Shown piece after piece: positions 22,923-35,659 of a stretch of DNA of 64,000 nucleotides (the stretch's first letter is position 1; the number at the start of each line of letters is the position of its first letter). Below the pieces are notes generated by a model. It was not told where the DNA came from. It worked only from the letters and a program-made list of their open reading frames with translations, and did not search any database. This DNA is from Dreissena polymorpha. Lineage: Eukaryota > Mollusca > Bivalvia > Myida > Dreissenidae. The position numbers and the translations under genes were made by a program. Where the stretch lies: NCBI RefSeq assembly GCF_020536995.1, contig NC_068357.1, positions 65,625,378-65,689,377 on the forward strand. The letters are read 5' to 3'.

Positions 22923-25130
22923 ATAGTCGCCTTCACAATGCTGATAAACAGAAAACCCATGTTTGCGTATACCCGGTAAGTGGAACGCAGATCGATACAG
23001 CTATCTCAAAAGCGAAAATATCTAAATCGCCGAAATGAATGATCGACAGTTCGATCGCTGTTTACACGAGCGAGGGCATTAAGCTGTGTATTGATTAATG
23101 TGAACATTACAATGTTCTGATTTCTGTACGATACGGCATTTTTTTATTTTCATATGTTTATCGAAATCTGGATTGACTATGATATTTGTGAATATGGACT
23201 AAGGCATTTGTGAATATGAGATGTGAAATTTTCATGTTCGTCTTTTGTACGATAGGCCGTAAATGTTGAATAGCGGTTTGGATTTATAAATTTCTGTGAT
23301 CGACGGTTTGAAAGACAAACTGTATGGTGTGTTTTCATACTATCTTTATATAATATCTTTTATTTAATCGGTCGAGTTGTCTGTCGGTAAATACCTAATA
23401 ATAAGTAACGAGTACCAACTGTAGGTACACGCTGGAACTAGTGAGTACATATATTCACTTTAGACTAGTTTGTGATTCGGTTTGTGCGCAATAAAGACAT
23501 TTTTAAAGGCAACATAATTTTTCACAATAAGCTTATCAATCTGTTTGGTAGTTATAAACTTACAAATGTATCTAGATTTATTTGTAATGGAAATTCAGAA
23601 AGAAATACACATCATATGACTGCTATCAAGGATATGTCATTACGACCATTAAGTGAAAATTAGAATATGAATACGCGAGAAGCCGACGAACATGACGGTA
23701 TGCGAGAGATGTTTGCTAGAAGCACATGAGAATTAGACAAGACATTAACTAAAGAGAAGAAGTGCATAAGTTAGTCAGAACAACTGTCTACTTATGATTA
23801 TCATTGATTGATCTTTGGCCAGAAGCAAGCGATGATTTACCACTCGCCACCTGCAAAATCAAATTAACGGATCAACCTAACAAATATTGGTTATTTCCGC
23901 CAGATGGTCAAACAAAGAGAGCTGGAGCCTCGTACTAAGCTTTTTATACAGAAATATATTTATTGGTATTATTAGCCCAATATCGGCATATTTGCATCTT
24001 GTATACAAGATTATACTGTTATTTATATACATTGTACGTGTAAAAAAAAGCGGTTGCGTCACAGCCTCTGTCGCAGGATACATAACCACGTGTTTGACAA
24101 CCAACGACGTAATTATAAAGAAGCAGGTAACTTTGAATATTATCTTCTCTCATTTTCATAGCAAAATATGAATGTTTTGCAAGATTGTTAACACGCTTGC
24201 TATTTGTGTGGACACAATACGATTGAATTCAGCTTTTGATGGCTGCCTTTGTGCAAATCATGTTATTATAATGCTACAATCTATATTGTAGCGAGGATTG
24301 ATGTTACACATATTTACAATACATAAGTCAAGTATGACACACACAGTCAAGTTCCATTTGTTTACTCCTTACTTCTGTCCATAGCAGCGATAGCCACCTT
24401 TAGTTTTGGGCGTTTGATTGTTTTTATTCAGTTTCTTACACTTATGGATGAATTCAATTTCGCTGAATCGCACTATATAACCCGATTTTTATTAAATGAA
24501 GCGAAATATGCTGGAAAATACACTAAACTTACCCTGTTGAATTATCCGTAAATTTTCAAATCATCCGGTCCTTAGCGCCACCTTCGAAATAGCATTTGCT
24601 ATTGATTAATGCATCGCCAAAAAGAGGTGGCGCCCGTGATTAACGACCGTGTGACGGTAGTCCTACAACTGCTGAACTTTTTAGTCCATGTCTCGACTGT
24701 AGTTGCTCGAACGTCGCAATTGTCTATTGTCCTCTTGGTAGATCGTTCTTCACTGTAACGACAACTCCCTCGGTAGGAGAATGGTCAGCTAGGGCACTCC
24801 CTCGGTAGGAGAATGGTCAGTTAGGGCACGCGGTCAATTTTTCAATCATATGAGCCGCTGCAAGGGCCTGTGTCGGTTAATTATTTGTTTTCTTCTTTTG
24901 TGAGGGTGAAGATCATTCATTGAATAAACAGTGTCCTTTTGATTTTCTTTGTACACTTTAAAAGCCATATTTTACTCGCTCTCTTCTGTGTTTTCGCTCG
25001 CTGCTTTGAACTGGCGTTACTATATTCACGTAATTTTGCTAGTAGAATTAATGTTCGGCCTGTTTATATTAACTCGCAACATTGGTTAAACTTATAATAC
25101 ACCACTATTATAATTTTCTTCATCTTTATT
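22923..25130. other. Intergenic DNA with one 32-base duplication
   Basis: No convincing gene; two overlapping frames on opposite strands near 23877-24171 have no recognised domain. A 32-base tandem duplication (ACTCCCTCGGTAGGAGAATG...) lies at 24764-24827, with one mismatch. Confidence 0.5.
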
Positions 25131-25135
25131 GTACC

Positions 25136-26120
25136 TTTTTATGCCCCCGAAGGAGAATATATAGTGATCGGACCGTCCGTCCGTCTATCCGTCTGTCTGT
25201 CTTTCCCTCACACTTTGCGTTTAGTTTTCTCAAAATGCTCACAACTTGTCCCTTGAGATATAACCTTCATATTTGGAATGCATGTGTATATGGTAAATGC
25301 CTTTCCATACGCACAAAAATGTTGACCCCTGTGACCTTCACCGTGAACTAAGGGTCCGCATTTAGGTTTCGAAATCTGCATTTAGGTTTAGAAAAATTCC
25401 CATAACTTCTATGTCCCTTGAGCCTTCATATTTGGTACGCATGTGTATATAGACAAGGCCTTTCCACACCCACACACATTTTGACCACTGTGACCTTCAC
25501 CTTGAACTTAGGGTCCGCATTTAGGTTTCGAAATATGCATTTAGGTTTCGAAAAATGCTCATAACTTCTATGTCCCTTGAGATATAACCTTCATATTTGG
25601 TATGCATGTGTATATGGACAAGGCTTTTCGATATGCACACACATTTTGACCCCTGTGACATTGACATTGACATTGAACTTAGGGTCCGCATTTAGCTTTC
25701 AAAATCTGCATTAAGGTTTCGAAAAAAGCTCCTAACTTCTATGCCCCTTGAGATATAACCTTCATATTTGGTATGATCTGTATATGGACAAGGCCTTTCC
25801 ATGCGCACAACAATTTTGACCCATGTGACCTTGACCTTGAACTTAGGGTCCGCATTTAGGTTACGAAATCTGCATTTAGGTTTCGAAAAATGCTCATCAC
25901 TTCTATGTCCCTTGAGATATAACCTACATATTTGGCATGCTTGTGTATATGGACAAGGCCTTTCCATGCGCACAAAAATTGTGCCCCATGTGAACTTGAC
26001 CTTGAACTTAGGGTCGGCGTTTAGGTTTAGAAATCTGCGTTCAGGTTTCGAAAAATGCTTATAATTTCTATCAGAGCGTTTATAGGGGGCATATGTCATC
26101 CTATGGTGACAGCTCTTGTT
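25136..26120 (+). mobile_element. Pearl/Helentron-like repeat, family A, copy 2 (about five core units)
   Basis: T-run, head ATGCCCCCGAAGGAG, then GTCCGTCCGTCTATCCGTC, then about five units of 160-170 bp containing CTTCTATGTCCCTTGAGATA, GTATATGGACAAGGCCTTTC and GTGACCTTGACCTTGAACTT. The end has AGGGGGCATA (complement of the head), a small hairpin around CCTATGG, and AGCTCTTGTT. Many units carry tandem TGACCT half-sites (AGGTCA on the other strand). Confidence 0.8.
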
Positions 26121-27190
26121 CAAACATGTTTATGTTTTTATTTTACCAAACGTTTCGCAATATATTCCAAATTAAACTGTTTTTACTTTAACACATAACT
26201 TTAGTTACAGTACTTCCTTATTCTAAGCCAAAATTTAACTTTTAACTGCTGTTTACTTATTGCTAGTCCAAATTAAACTGTCCCTAAAACCCCTAAAAGT
26301 TTAGAATGTCTGAAGAATATTGTGTCTTGATTATTCAAAGAGATTCAGTATATACATGTTCTCGTATTATCATAAAGCGCGAGCTTTGAAATATTAATAT
26401 ATAATCTCTTTGAACTACTAAAGTAATTCATAAAGTTAATCAACACTTACATGAGGTATGGTAAATTATTGGTGAATTACTCGCATTTCGCGACATCTAT
26501 ATGCGCTGCAACATCAAAATGTTCTTTTTAAATATGTTTTGGTTACTTTATTCACATAATTGATCTTGTCTGATAACATCTTAATAACAAGTCGTTCCGA
26601 TACTTTTCATTTTCAAGCTCGACTATTCACCAACATGGTGGCGTCTGCGTTATATCCTGGTTAAGTTTTTTTTGCTACAACATATTTCATTGAATATTAC
26701 AACATGGTCTAGGGGTAATTGTTTGGGGTCAGTTACCAATTTCTTTTAATCTGACCGACATTTAGAAGAACTATTCCCTTTTTATTTACTTAGAAAATGT
26801 GTTAAGATAAACGCGCAACTTTTCCGTATCACTGTTTCTACAATAAGTATTCATCCCAAACTTCACACATTTTTTTTGACTTATCAGATTGATTATTTAA
26901 ACCTTGCGAACAAACGCCCCGTGTTTGTTCATTTAATTTAACCAATATTTTTTAGCTCTCTCTACACGTATCACAAATTGATGGAAACGTCTCAGTTCGC
27001 CAAATTTTTATACATTTGACGCCCAATCCATTATTTACATTTACAAAATTTCATATTAAGATTATCTTTTCTTTGAAATCGTACTTACACCAAACATCCG
27101 TAGCCTGAACAAGAACAGGTACCACAAACGCACACATGCAGATAAACTCTACTGAGTACAGATAATTAGCTATAATACTCTTAATAACGC
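26121..27190. other. Intergenic DNA, no gene seen
   Basis: AT-rich, no recognised repeat or domain-bearing frame. Confidence 0.5.
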
Positions 27191-27590
27191 TCAAAATCAA
27201 CGAAAATTTCGTTAAGTTTTTCGTAAAATAAAGTTAACACCTTAACAATCAGTGTTCCTTATAGCAATAGCCAAAATTTCAACGCTAGATGTGATATGAT
27301 TACTTAGATTTTTGTAGATACAAAATGCTCGTTTTTATTTATTTGTGACCACAATTAATTCCCGCGAATATATCTATTCATACGACACACGAACACCGTG
27401 TTAGTGTTTATGTGTCGTATGAATAGATATGAAAAACAATAATAAAAACGAGCATTTTGTATCTACAAACATCTATTTTATCAGACCACATCTGGCGTTG
27501 AAATTTCGACAATTGCCATAAGGAACACTGAGTTTTAATTGGTTAAGTTTATTTTACGAACAATTGTACGAATTTTTCGTTGATTTTGAA
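27191..27590. repeat. 400-bp palindrome upstream of the TRIM-like gene
   Basis: Long imperfect inverted repeat: outer words TCAAAATCAACGAAAA and TTTTTCGTTGATTTTGA, inner words ATACAAAATGCTCGTTTTTA and TAAAAACGAGCATTTTGTAT, meeting near 27400 at ATTCATACGACACA / TGTGTCGTATGAAT. The left arm has an extra stretch of about 27 bases. No coding sequence; probably a foldback transposon remnant. Confidence 0.8.
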
Positions 27591-27833
27591 TAGTAATGTT
27601 ACTTTAACATTTTTACCACAGGCTGCATGTAAGGAACCTTATTAATCGGATCGATAGCGAGAATCAGACGTACCTTTGGCAAGAGATACAGTCCTATGTT
27701 CAGCGAAAAGAAAACGACTTCTTAGGAAATACCAGAAGCAAGTCATCGAGAATCAGACGCGAATTTAAACAGAACCAGACGACACATCGGGATAAGCAGA
27801 CGGCACTTATAATTAAAGCGGAATCAAAACGAG

Positions 27834-28025
27834 ATGGCAGAGCGCGTTGTCCGAAACGTGGAGAATGACTACTTGATGTGCAGCATCTGCCTGGGTCGGT
27901 ACCAGGACCCCCGCCTGCTGCCCTGTGGTCACAGCTTCTGTCGCCAGTGTCTGGATGATCATGTCAAACAGACGGTCACAGACAGCGCGGCCCAGTTCTT
28001 CATGTGCCCTAATGACCGTACACAG
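27834..28025 (+). CDS. TRIM-like gene exon 1 (RING)
   Basis: 64 codons from ATGGCAGAG to CAG before donor GTGAAA. It encodes the whole RING finger. Confidence 0.9.
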
Positions 28026-30104
28026 GTGAAACACATCCCCGGTTTATAAGAATACATATATTTCACATGTCAATATACTCAGTATATAAAAATTATATTT
28101 ATGTTTTTGTCGCAGAAACGAATTGACGAGTAAATTTAAGAATGTTTCAATCAGTTTCACACACGAGTATATTGTCAATACTCCGTATGAATCCTTTTAT
28201 ACCCTTTTGGGGGTTTTATTTCCCCAAAAAGTATCTTTCTTCTTAACATGTACATATCCATGTTTTAATGTGTGTCTCGACTTACGGTGATGCCAATTAT
28301 TACGCCAACTTGACGATTGTTTTAGATTGAACGACCAGCGGTCGGCCTTCCACCGAAGCGCTGGGCAGAGGCGTTTCCGGTGGACACGTTCCTGAGCAGC
28401 CTGGTGAGCGCCGTCATGATTCACGCGTCAACGGCGAGCGATGGCGAGACATCCACGGCCGTATGCAAGCAGCATAAAAACCGCCTTAAAGAGTTCTTCT
28501 GCGTTCACCATTGCGTTTCCGCGTGCGCGCTCTGTGTTGTGAAGAGCCACAAGGAAGACAAATGCGACTGTGTTAGTCTAGAGGAGGCGGTTGATCGCCT
28601 CCGACCCAAGATGGACGCGTTACGGAACACTTTGCAAAAACAGGTCAAAGTGGCAAAATCGCTTCAACAGAGGAACGATGCGTCTAGGATGGATTTTCTG
28701 GACGCAAGTAAAGATCGCGTTTTAACGGAACTGACCGATTTAGAAACCAAAATGACGTTCTACTTTCGGACGGCATTGCAGCAGATCGCTGATATGAAAT
28801 CGACGGTACAGGAGGCGGGAAAATCCATGGTGACTGAAAACGCTTCGGCTATAGTCAGCAATATTAACGAGACGATTGAAAAATTTGACGAAGTCTGCAA
28901 TAACGGATCCGGTCCTGAAATTTTCAAAATTGTCTCCAAAATGGAAACACAGGTAAAAGAATACGAAAACGCGTTAAAGACTCTCGTGATGCTGCCTCCT
29001 AGAATCGAAGTACATTTCGCAATAAATAGAAACACTGAGCGAATATTTGAAAACTTCCCTGTCTTGGGTTCAGTTATAATCCAAAGCCCCGGACATCAAG
29101 GTTATGTGTGTCGCGGTCACCACGGTTGCTCTCCGACCTCCGCGTACGATCATGCCAACGCAAAGACTACGCCTGTCCCCAGGCTTTCACTGGGATCACT
29201 CGAGACTGCCCGGACCGCGCGTTCTTCGCGGTCTGTCAGCCAGAGTACTAACCGCTCCGATTTCACGGATTCTCCCCGTTCCGTCCGCTCCCCAACGCGG
29301 CCAAAGGTCACGGTCAGCGTTCAGATTGTGGATCAGGCGAACACTTCGTGGCAACTGACCGGAGTGGCAATCATCGGTGATTGCCTCGTCATCACAGACG
29401 CTCATAACAACCAAGTATTCAGGTTTGAGACCCGGCCGTCCGGCGCAATGCCCGAACAGCTGTCCATCGACTGTCCTGTGTGTGTAGCTCCTGGTCATGG
29501 AGGCTCGGTTGCCATGGTAACGCAACCGGAACACCGGAAGTTGTCGCTGCTGGACGTAGGCAACGGTCTGGTTGTCAAAGAATTTATCGAAACTGCGAAA
29601 CCGTATGAAGGGATTGCAAAACTCCTAGAGGAGAGATATGCGGTGTCTTGCTGCGTGGTGGATCGACAATGCATTGACATTATTGATGTCGCCGGTACTA
29701 TTCTCCAAACCATCGATAAAGACGATACAGGAAATATGATTCTTAGCTGGCCACGGTTTCTCTCCGCGACGACGGGCGGCGACATTCTGGTCTCAGACCG
29801 GGACAAACGAGCGCTCATTTGCATATCTCTCGCCGGCCGCGTCAAATGGACGTACCCGACCAACGCTTCTCCCTGGGGTGTCACTTGCCACAACTCGGGT
29901 TCCGTCTACCTGTGCCTGGATACCAAGGAGATTCAGGTGCTCACCGAGGCCGGTTCCCTTGTGAAGCGGGGATTCGTCAGCCGGCGAGACGATATTCAAG
30001 TGCCGTACGCTATACACGCCGTGGAGGACTATATTGCTGTGACGGAGTGGGGTTCGAACTTGTTCGCTCCGAGCAGTCCGCGTGTGCATATGTTCGCCAC
30101 GTAA
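27834..30104 (+). CDS. TRIM-like RING/B-box protein with NHL-type propeller (2 exons, 656 aa)
   Basis: Exons 27834-28025 and 28326-30104 join in phase 0 across a 300-bp GT-AG intron. RING: C16, C19, C31, H33, C36, C39, C58 and D61, a C3HC3D form in place of the usual last Cys. B-box: C111, H114, C123, C131, C134, H139, C144. A helical coiled-coil stretch follows (about 150-260), then a Ser/Arg-rich linker, then about 260 residues of repeated beta-type segments (VAIIGDCLVITDAHNNQVF, GDILVSDRDKRALICIS) that look like an NHL/six-blade propeller. Such proteins are candidate E3 ubiquitin ligases and are greatly expanded in molluscs, with some linked to immunity. I cannot name a specific orthologue. 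The start is the first ATG before the RING. Confidence 0.9.
28326..30104 (+). CDS. TRIM-like gene exon 2 (B-box, coiled coil, propeller)
   Basis: Follows acceptor TTTTAG (28325) and stays open for 592 codons to TAA. The frame is continuous from 28326, so the first ATG inside it is not a start. The exon is clearly richer in G+C than its flanks. Confidence 0.9.
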   Translation: MERPAVGLPPKRWAEAFPVDTFLSSLVSAVMIHASTASDGETSTAVCKQHKNRLKEFFCVHHCVSACALCVVKSHKEDKCDCVSLEEAVDRLRPKMDALRNTLQKQVKVAKSLQQRNDASRMDFLDASKDRVLTELTDLETKMTFYFRTALQQIADMKSTVQEAGKSMVTENASAIVSNINETIEKFDEVCNNGSGPEIFKIVSKMETQVKEYENALKTLVMLPPRIEVHFAINRNTERIFENFPVLGSVIIQSPGHQGYVCRGHHGCSPTSAYDHANAKTTPVPRLSLGSLETARTARSSRSVSQSTNRSDFTDSPRSVRSPTRPKVTVSVQIVDQANTSWQLTGVAIIGDCLVITDAHNNQVFRFETRPSGAMPEQLSIDCPVCVAPGHGGSVAMVTQPEHRKLSLLDVGNGLVVKEFIETAKPYEGIAKLLEERYAVSCCVVDRQCIDIIDVAGTILQTIDKDDTGNMILSWPRFLSATTGGDILVSDRDKRALICISLAGRVKWTYPTNASPWGVTCHNSGSVYLCLDTKEIQVLTEAGSLVKRGFVSRRDDIQVPYAIHAVEDYIAVTEWGSNLFAPSSPRVHMFAT

Positions 30105-33100
30105 ATAAGAAACGATGTGGCTATCAATGCTGTTTTCATAAGAAAGTTAAAATTCATGTACGAGCTTTATGTCTAAGACTCTGTTATCAAGTGTTAGTTC
30201 ACACTATGTTTACCGGTATGTTTTAGACAATGAAACCTTTAGGTTCATTCCCTGAAACAAATAGACTTGAAAAGTCAATTTGTTTAGAAAATATAGGTTC
30301 TTGCCGAAACGCGTTAAATTATTTTGTGATTTATGCTTTGATTATGATCTCTGACTTAAAATGTAGGTTACATATTTCATTTAAACTTTTAAAGTAAATG
30401 TTTCAGCGCTTGAATTCGTTTTGATCATTTAAAATCTTCCTAAATCTATATAAAAAAGTTTTTACTGTGGTTCATATTACAGTTTTTTATGTTGATTTAT
30501 TTTCATTGTTAAATTTCTCCATTATTAGTCTTTAACTAGATTTCACTTGTGTTGACCTTTTCCGTGAGGTCGTGCTAAATATGTGCAAAGTCTACGCGTC
30601 ATATACATGTAGTTTATCTTGAAATGGAGTATTGGTTTTCTTATGTTTTATTGTTAAACGTGTTCTAAAGCTAGATATGATTGTTTTATTGTTTAACCGA
30701 CTCTAAAATACTTAGTTGTGTTATGTTTTGTCACTATATGGTAAGTAATAAGACTCAGGCGTAAGTATTAGGACAATAATGGCACGGACCGTAAGCGATT
30801 TCCACTGTTCATGTGATAAATGTTTCAGCTTTTGCGAATTATATACATAAAATGTACATATATTTTTATATATTAAAATATGCGCATGCTTTATAAAGAG
30901 ATATGCGTTGCTTTATTTTAAATTATTTAATATAGCAAGTCTCAGCAATGTCATGGTGATTTAGTGTACATACATTACTTTTACTAAATACTGTACATTA
31001 AATTTTCTTCGATTTAAATGTTGAAAAAGATAGGCCTATGTTTTCCTTTGCTACCGTTGATGACAATAATCACGTGTTCTAAATATATTTTAAAGTCCTG
31101 TGTGTATTTATTTGTAGGCCCAATTTTTTTACTTGCTACAGAATACAGTCAATGCGATTTATTTCACAAAAATATTGTTTGAATTTCCTTCAATTTCTTT
31201 GACTGAAGTTTCTTTGAAGTTATTATGACAGAAATTACGTCAGCGATGTCAGTTAGTAAAAGAAACTTAAACCCGTTGGTAAAATGTAACAGCGTGTTTT
31301 CGTAAAAATTTAACCTGTGTTATCGTTTGAATGTATGTGATAACGAGAAATATTGTTAAAAAATATATTTGGCATTCCATGATGGGAAATTAATGTTTTA
31401 AATCTATTATTTCTTAATAATTAAATTAACTGCAAATGCGTTTAGTTATCGATGATTCTAAGCCAAATATAATATATTTTCCCTCACATGGCATATATCC
31501 GTTCGTTGAATTGAAATATGTAAATTTCCAATCGCAAAGGCATGTTTGTTTTTACGTTAATTTTAATGAAATATATGGTCTAAACGTATTTTACTAAGGC
31601 GTAGTTTTTACATGCAATTTGTAAAACATGATTATTTAGATTTTGCTTTATTGCGGTTTGTAAACAAAACATTTGCCATTATATGTTTGAAGTCAGAGAC
31701 TAAACCTTCAAAATGCGATTTCCATTCAAGGTGACCTTGATATCATGTCACCAAGTGCACATCATGCGGCAAATATTAAGGCAAACGCAATATTTATTCA
31801 TTTCGAGAGGTGACTAAATAACTGCTGTATCTGCCTTATATTTTAACTCAAGATGCAATACTAAAATGTTTTTATATTCGGTTAATATCGTAGCAAAATG
31901 CGTTTATTGCCTCCATTTAATTTGCTAATTAGCCAATGCAAAATAAGAATTTATCATTTGGGCTTAGGTTACGCAAGATTTCCTCAACATTTCATTTGAA
32001 ATGAATATACACAATGTACTTCAAAACCTGTGTAAGACACTCGGGCGATCTCAGTTCATACCATATTATAAAAAAAAACGCAACAAATCAATGCGGTAAT
32101 GAAAAAATAATAAGCCTCGCCGTTATGGTATTCTAAGCCTTGGCTGATATATAACAAAAAGATCAGACAGTAACCTGTTATTCTCTATAGAGCATGCAGA
32201 TATCAATGCGGTGGGATGATAAATCGATCGACCATTGTTCAGTCCGTACTCTAGTTTAATACGATTCTGGTGTATTGCATCGTATTTATGTTTCAAAATC
32301 AATTTGAATCGATAAAATATTTATTTACAAGTGGTTTTCAATCAGGATTTTATATTCGACTCGTGTAATTATTGGAACTTGGCTGACTTTCTGTTCACTG
32401 CGTTGTAGCGTTCAACCGCTAAGTCAGCACATGTGCTGTGTTTGCGTATTTAATCGGGGGCAAAAACACAGTTTAAAATTAAGATTATACATCATTAAAT
32501 CGGGCAAAAGTACGCTTTTCAGAACATTTATGTTCATTGAAAAAATATTTTCTTAAAATCATTTTAATTTGCGACAACTTTGGCCAATACTCTGTAACTA
32601 TTCGCCGTACATGACTTTAACTATTCACCGTACACGACTTTTGCCATAAACAACTATTTGCCGTACACTACAGTTATTTTTATTTTATAGATTTCCACGA
32701 ACAATAATCAAACCAAGACAAGAAATAGCGTTAAGATGGTATATATTGCATATGAAAATAGGAAATCAACTCCATACCCGATGGCAAACCATGTAATCAT
32801 GAAAGAAAAGCTGTTTCTTCGAGAAGTTCCAATTTCAACTCGGTATCAAGCAGTCATAAATTTGCGTAAATAACGCTTCATCAATACGAATTGCAAGATA
32901 GATACACATTTTTAAACAGAGTAATCTTTCTGTAAGATGCCTAACATGCACTGGTTATCCAGGGGTGAGTTATTATTAGATATTTTAGGTAAATACTGAC
33001 AGCACTCCATGGTTGGTTTGTTTACTTTCGCTTCGCTGGTAATCTATTTCCGGTGGTGATGATAGACAGTGATACAATATCTAATGGAATTTCGAATATT

Positions 33101-34030
33101 TATGTCGCAAAAGAAAATAGGCAATATCCCGGACAGACGATTAAATTTTGCCCAGATCTTAACCAAAGACGTGCTAATTTGGTGACATGAAGCAACGATA
33201 GTAATCCAAGCACCATCCATTACATACACAAATGATTCAACGTAACATAACAAAATGAAGCAGAAAAATGGGGTAATATTGTTCGAGAATGAGAAGAAAC
33301 ACGTATAAATAAAATAATTCAAACAATACAGAATATGCCGTTACTATAATTAACAAAAAGGTTCTTTCATTAGAGTGCAAGTTTTGCAAAATTTAAAATG
33401 AAATGCGTTTGACGGAAACAATATAAGTGTTTTTCTATATTTGGTAAAAAAGTTACACTTAAAAAGATGGCGAAATGCGTAACCAACTCGGTTTTTGGAT
33501 ACATTAAGGAAATACTTTTTGATATCTTTCTACAAGATAAGAACTTCATCTTTTCGTATGCATTTTTATGTGTTTATATAAATTTACAGAACTCATTTGC
33601 TTGGTCATTAGGCAATTAAAATATTAAAGCAATACTCATGCATAAAATAAAATCATGTTTATAAATTCTGTTGTTTTTTAACATTTACTACATTCTTTTA
33701 CTGTTTTACGCCATCATTTTATTTATTTTGTTTATTTATCTTTAATCTCTTCATATAATTGTCAAGGAAAAGTCATATTTTCATTAACATACAGTTGGTT
33801 ACAAATAGTATGTAACCAAAAAGAAATTGAATAATGTTTATCATTTATAATTTTACTCGAATAAGTCAATATTCTGCTATTTACTTTGAATGAAAGAAGA
33901 ACAACATTGAAATCACCAAATATCATACAAGTTGGTGTAATTGATTTAAGTTTGAGTATCAATTTTAAAATCTTTAGCTGTCAATAATATCAACATGTTC
34001 AATACCACTCACCTCAGATCCATACTTTTA
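30105..34030. other. Long gene-free AT-rich stretch
   Basis: Includes the probable 3' UTR of the TRIM-like gene; no canonical polyadenylation signal was placed. A short run of three AACTATTCGCCGTACA-like words lies at about 32596-32670. Small frames (33044-33322, 33762-33962) have no recognised domain. Confidence 0.5.
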
Positions 34031-34043
34031 AATAGGAGCAATA

Positions 34044-34882
34044 ATGGAGAAGTGTTTAGGGGCCATAGATTCATTGGATCGTAAGGTGTCGGCTTTCGAG
34101 TCAGAATTGACAAATATTTGGTTAGCGCTTGACGAACGTGCCAAACGCACGGAGGAGAAGGTCATGCGACTCGAAGACAAGGACGATTCAACAGATATCG
34201 GTATCGGGCTCCTAGATTCACACGTTTGAGAAGAGGAGACAACAGCTAAGTGAAGATGTGGCCTACCTAAAGTCACAATCGATGAGGAATAATCTGATCT
34301 TCACCGGTATCGACGAGGACAACACAACCGGAAATGAACCTCTGGCGGTCACCGAGAACAAGCTGTGCGCCTTTCTGCAGGAGAAGCTTAAAATTGCAAA
34401 GGAATCAGTCGATTCACACGTTTGAGAAGAGGAGACAACAGCTAAGTGAAGATGTGGCCTACCTAAAGTCACAATCGATGAGGAATAATCTGATCTTCAC
34501 CGGTATCGACGAGGACAACACAACCGGAAATGAACCTCTGGCGGTCACCGAGAACAAGCTGTGCGCCTTTCTGCAGGAGAAGCTTAAAATTGCAAAGGAA
34601 TCAGTCGATGCGTTGCGCTTCGAGCGCGTCCACCGTTCACCATCGCATCCGGTTACAGGGAAGGTGCGCTCTGTCGTTGCGAAATTTGCCTTCTTTAAAG
34701 ATCGTGAGGTGGTGAGGCGTCAGTGGCCGAAGTTGAAAGGCACGCCTTTCAATGTTTTCGAACAATTTCTTCCTGAGATTCAGGAGAAACGGCGGCGTCT
34801 TGTTCCGAAGATGAAAGAAGCCAAGAGGGATGGCAAGCGAGCCTGGACGCTGTATATTGATGGTCGACCAGTGAGCCAATAG
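34044..34882 (+). pseudogene. LINE B ORF1 (coiled coil, RRM-like, C-terminal domain), broken by a 196-bp tandem duplication
   Basis: The first 61 codons from ATGGAGAAGTG form a heptad-like helix. The later frame reads LSEDVAYLKSQSMRNNLIF, then NVFEQFLPEIQEKRRRLVP, both typical of L1-type ORF1 proteins, which bind RNA as trimers and chaperone it. The segment 34215-34410 is repeated exactly at 34411-34606; since 196 is not a multiple of three, the frame is shifted and the protein cannot be read through. Stop TAG at 34880-34882. Confidence 0.8.
34215..34606. repeat. Exact 196-bp tandem duplication inside LINE B ORF1
   Basis: Copies 34215-34410 and 34411-34606 were compared base by base and show no difference. 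Either very recent or an assembly duplicate. Confidence 0.9.
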
Positions 34883-34909
34883 GACTACGCAGGAGATGAA
34901 CTTTCGGTT

Positions 34910-35319
34910 ATTTCCTAGAACATTTACGGGCTAACGAGGGACAAAAAAGAAAATGCTGAATTTGTTAATATATTAGGTAAAACTGATATTTGTTTTATTT
35001 CTGAATCTTAGTGTAATTCAAACTCTAACATTGATTTAAACGGTTATATTTCTCATAATTTTTATAGAAAATACCAACATAGAAATGCTAAACGTAGTAG
35101 CGGTGGTTTAATATTATACTACAAGGAATACTTAAAAAATGGAATTGAAGTAGTTCAGAGCAGTTACGATACAATTGTCTGGCTTAAGCTTGATCGAGAT
35201 TTCTTTCATACTGAACAAAACATTTATCTATGTGGTGCATATATTTGGGGTGAAGAATCGCCAATTTATAATATTTTTAACGTCGACCTTTTTAATTCAT
35301 TAGAGAATGATACAAGATA
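34910..35319 (+). pseudogene. LINE B endonuclease, N-terminal part
   Basis: Frame reads NIYGLTRDKKENAEFVNILG, then DICFISES and RSSGGLILYYKEYLKNGIEV, the usual opening blocks of an APE endonuclease (WNI-GL, D-ICLSE, GG-A-Y). It has at least two stops and ends abruptly near 35319, where unrelated sequence starts. Confidence 0.7.
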
Positions 35320-35659
35320 AGTATTGATGCAAAACATCAAAGGGCGTCGGGAATTTCAGTGTTAAAGGCACTCAATGAAGTTAATTTTAAACAAAATAGA
35401 AAAAGATACTGGTATAACCATTATCTATAATTTTGTGTTATAACCCCAAAATAAACATTATTAATGATGTGTTATAACTCCCAAATAACCATTATCTATG
35501 ATTTTGTGTTGTAACCCCCTAATATTTAATAGTTCATTTTATTTACATCGGTTTCCTTTTTTTACTGGCACCCGTGTTCAGTTTTCCTTAATGGAACAGA
35601 ACTGTGTAGGCTTTAAAAAATCTGCTTCATCTTGTAAGCGTAATTTCATATTTTTCTCA

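Noticed and set aside
28380-28382. A start at 28380 for the TRIM-like protein
   Set aside because: It is GTG inside an exon that is open from 28326; the RING exon upstream supplies the true start.
29104-30226. Overlapping frames on both strands of the TRIM-like exon
   Set aside because: Shadows of the G+C-rich coding exon, without domains.
33044-33962. Two small minus-strand frames
   Set aside because: Short, AT-driven, no domain and no splice context.
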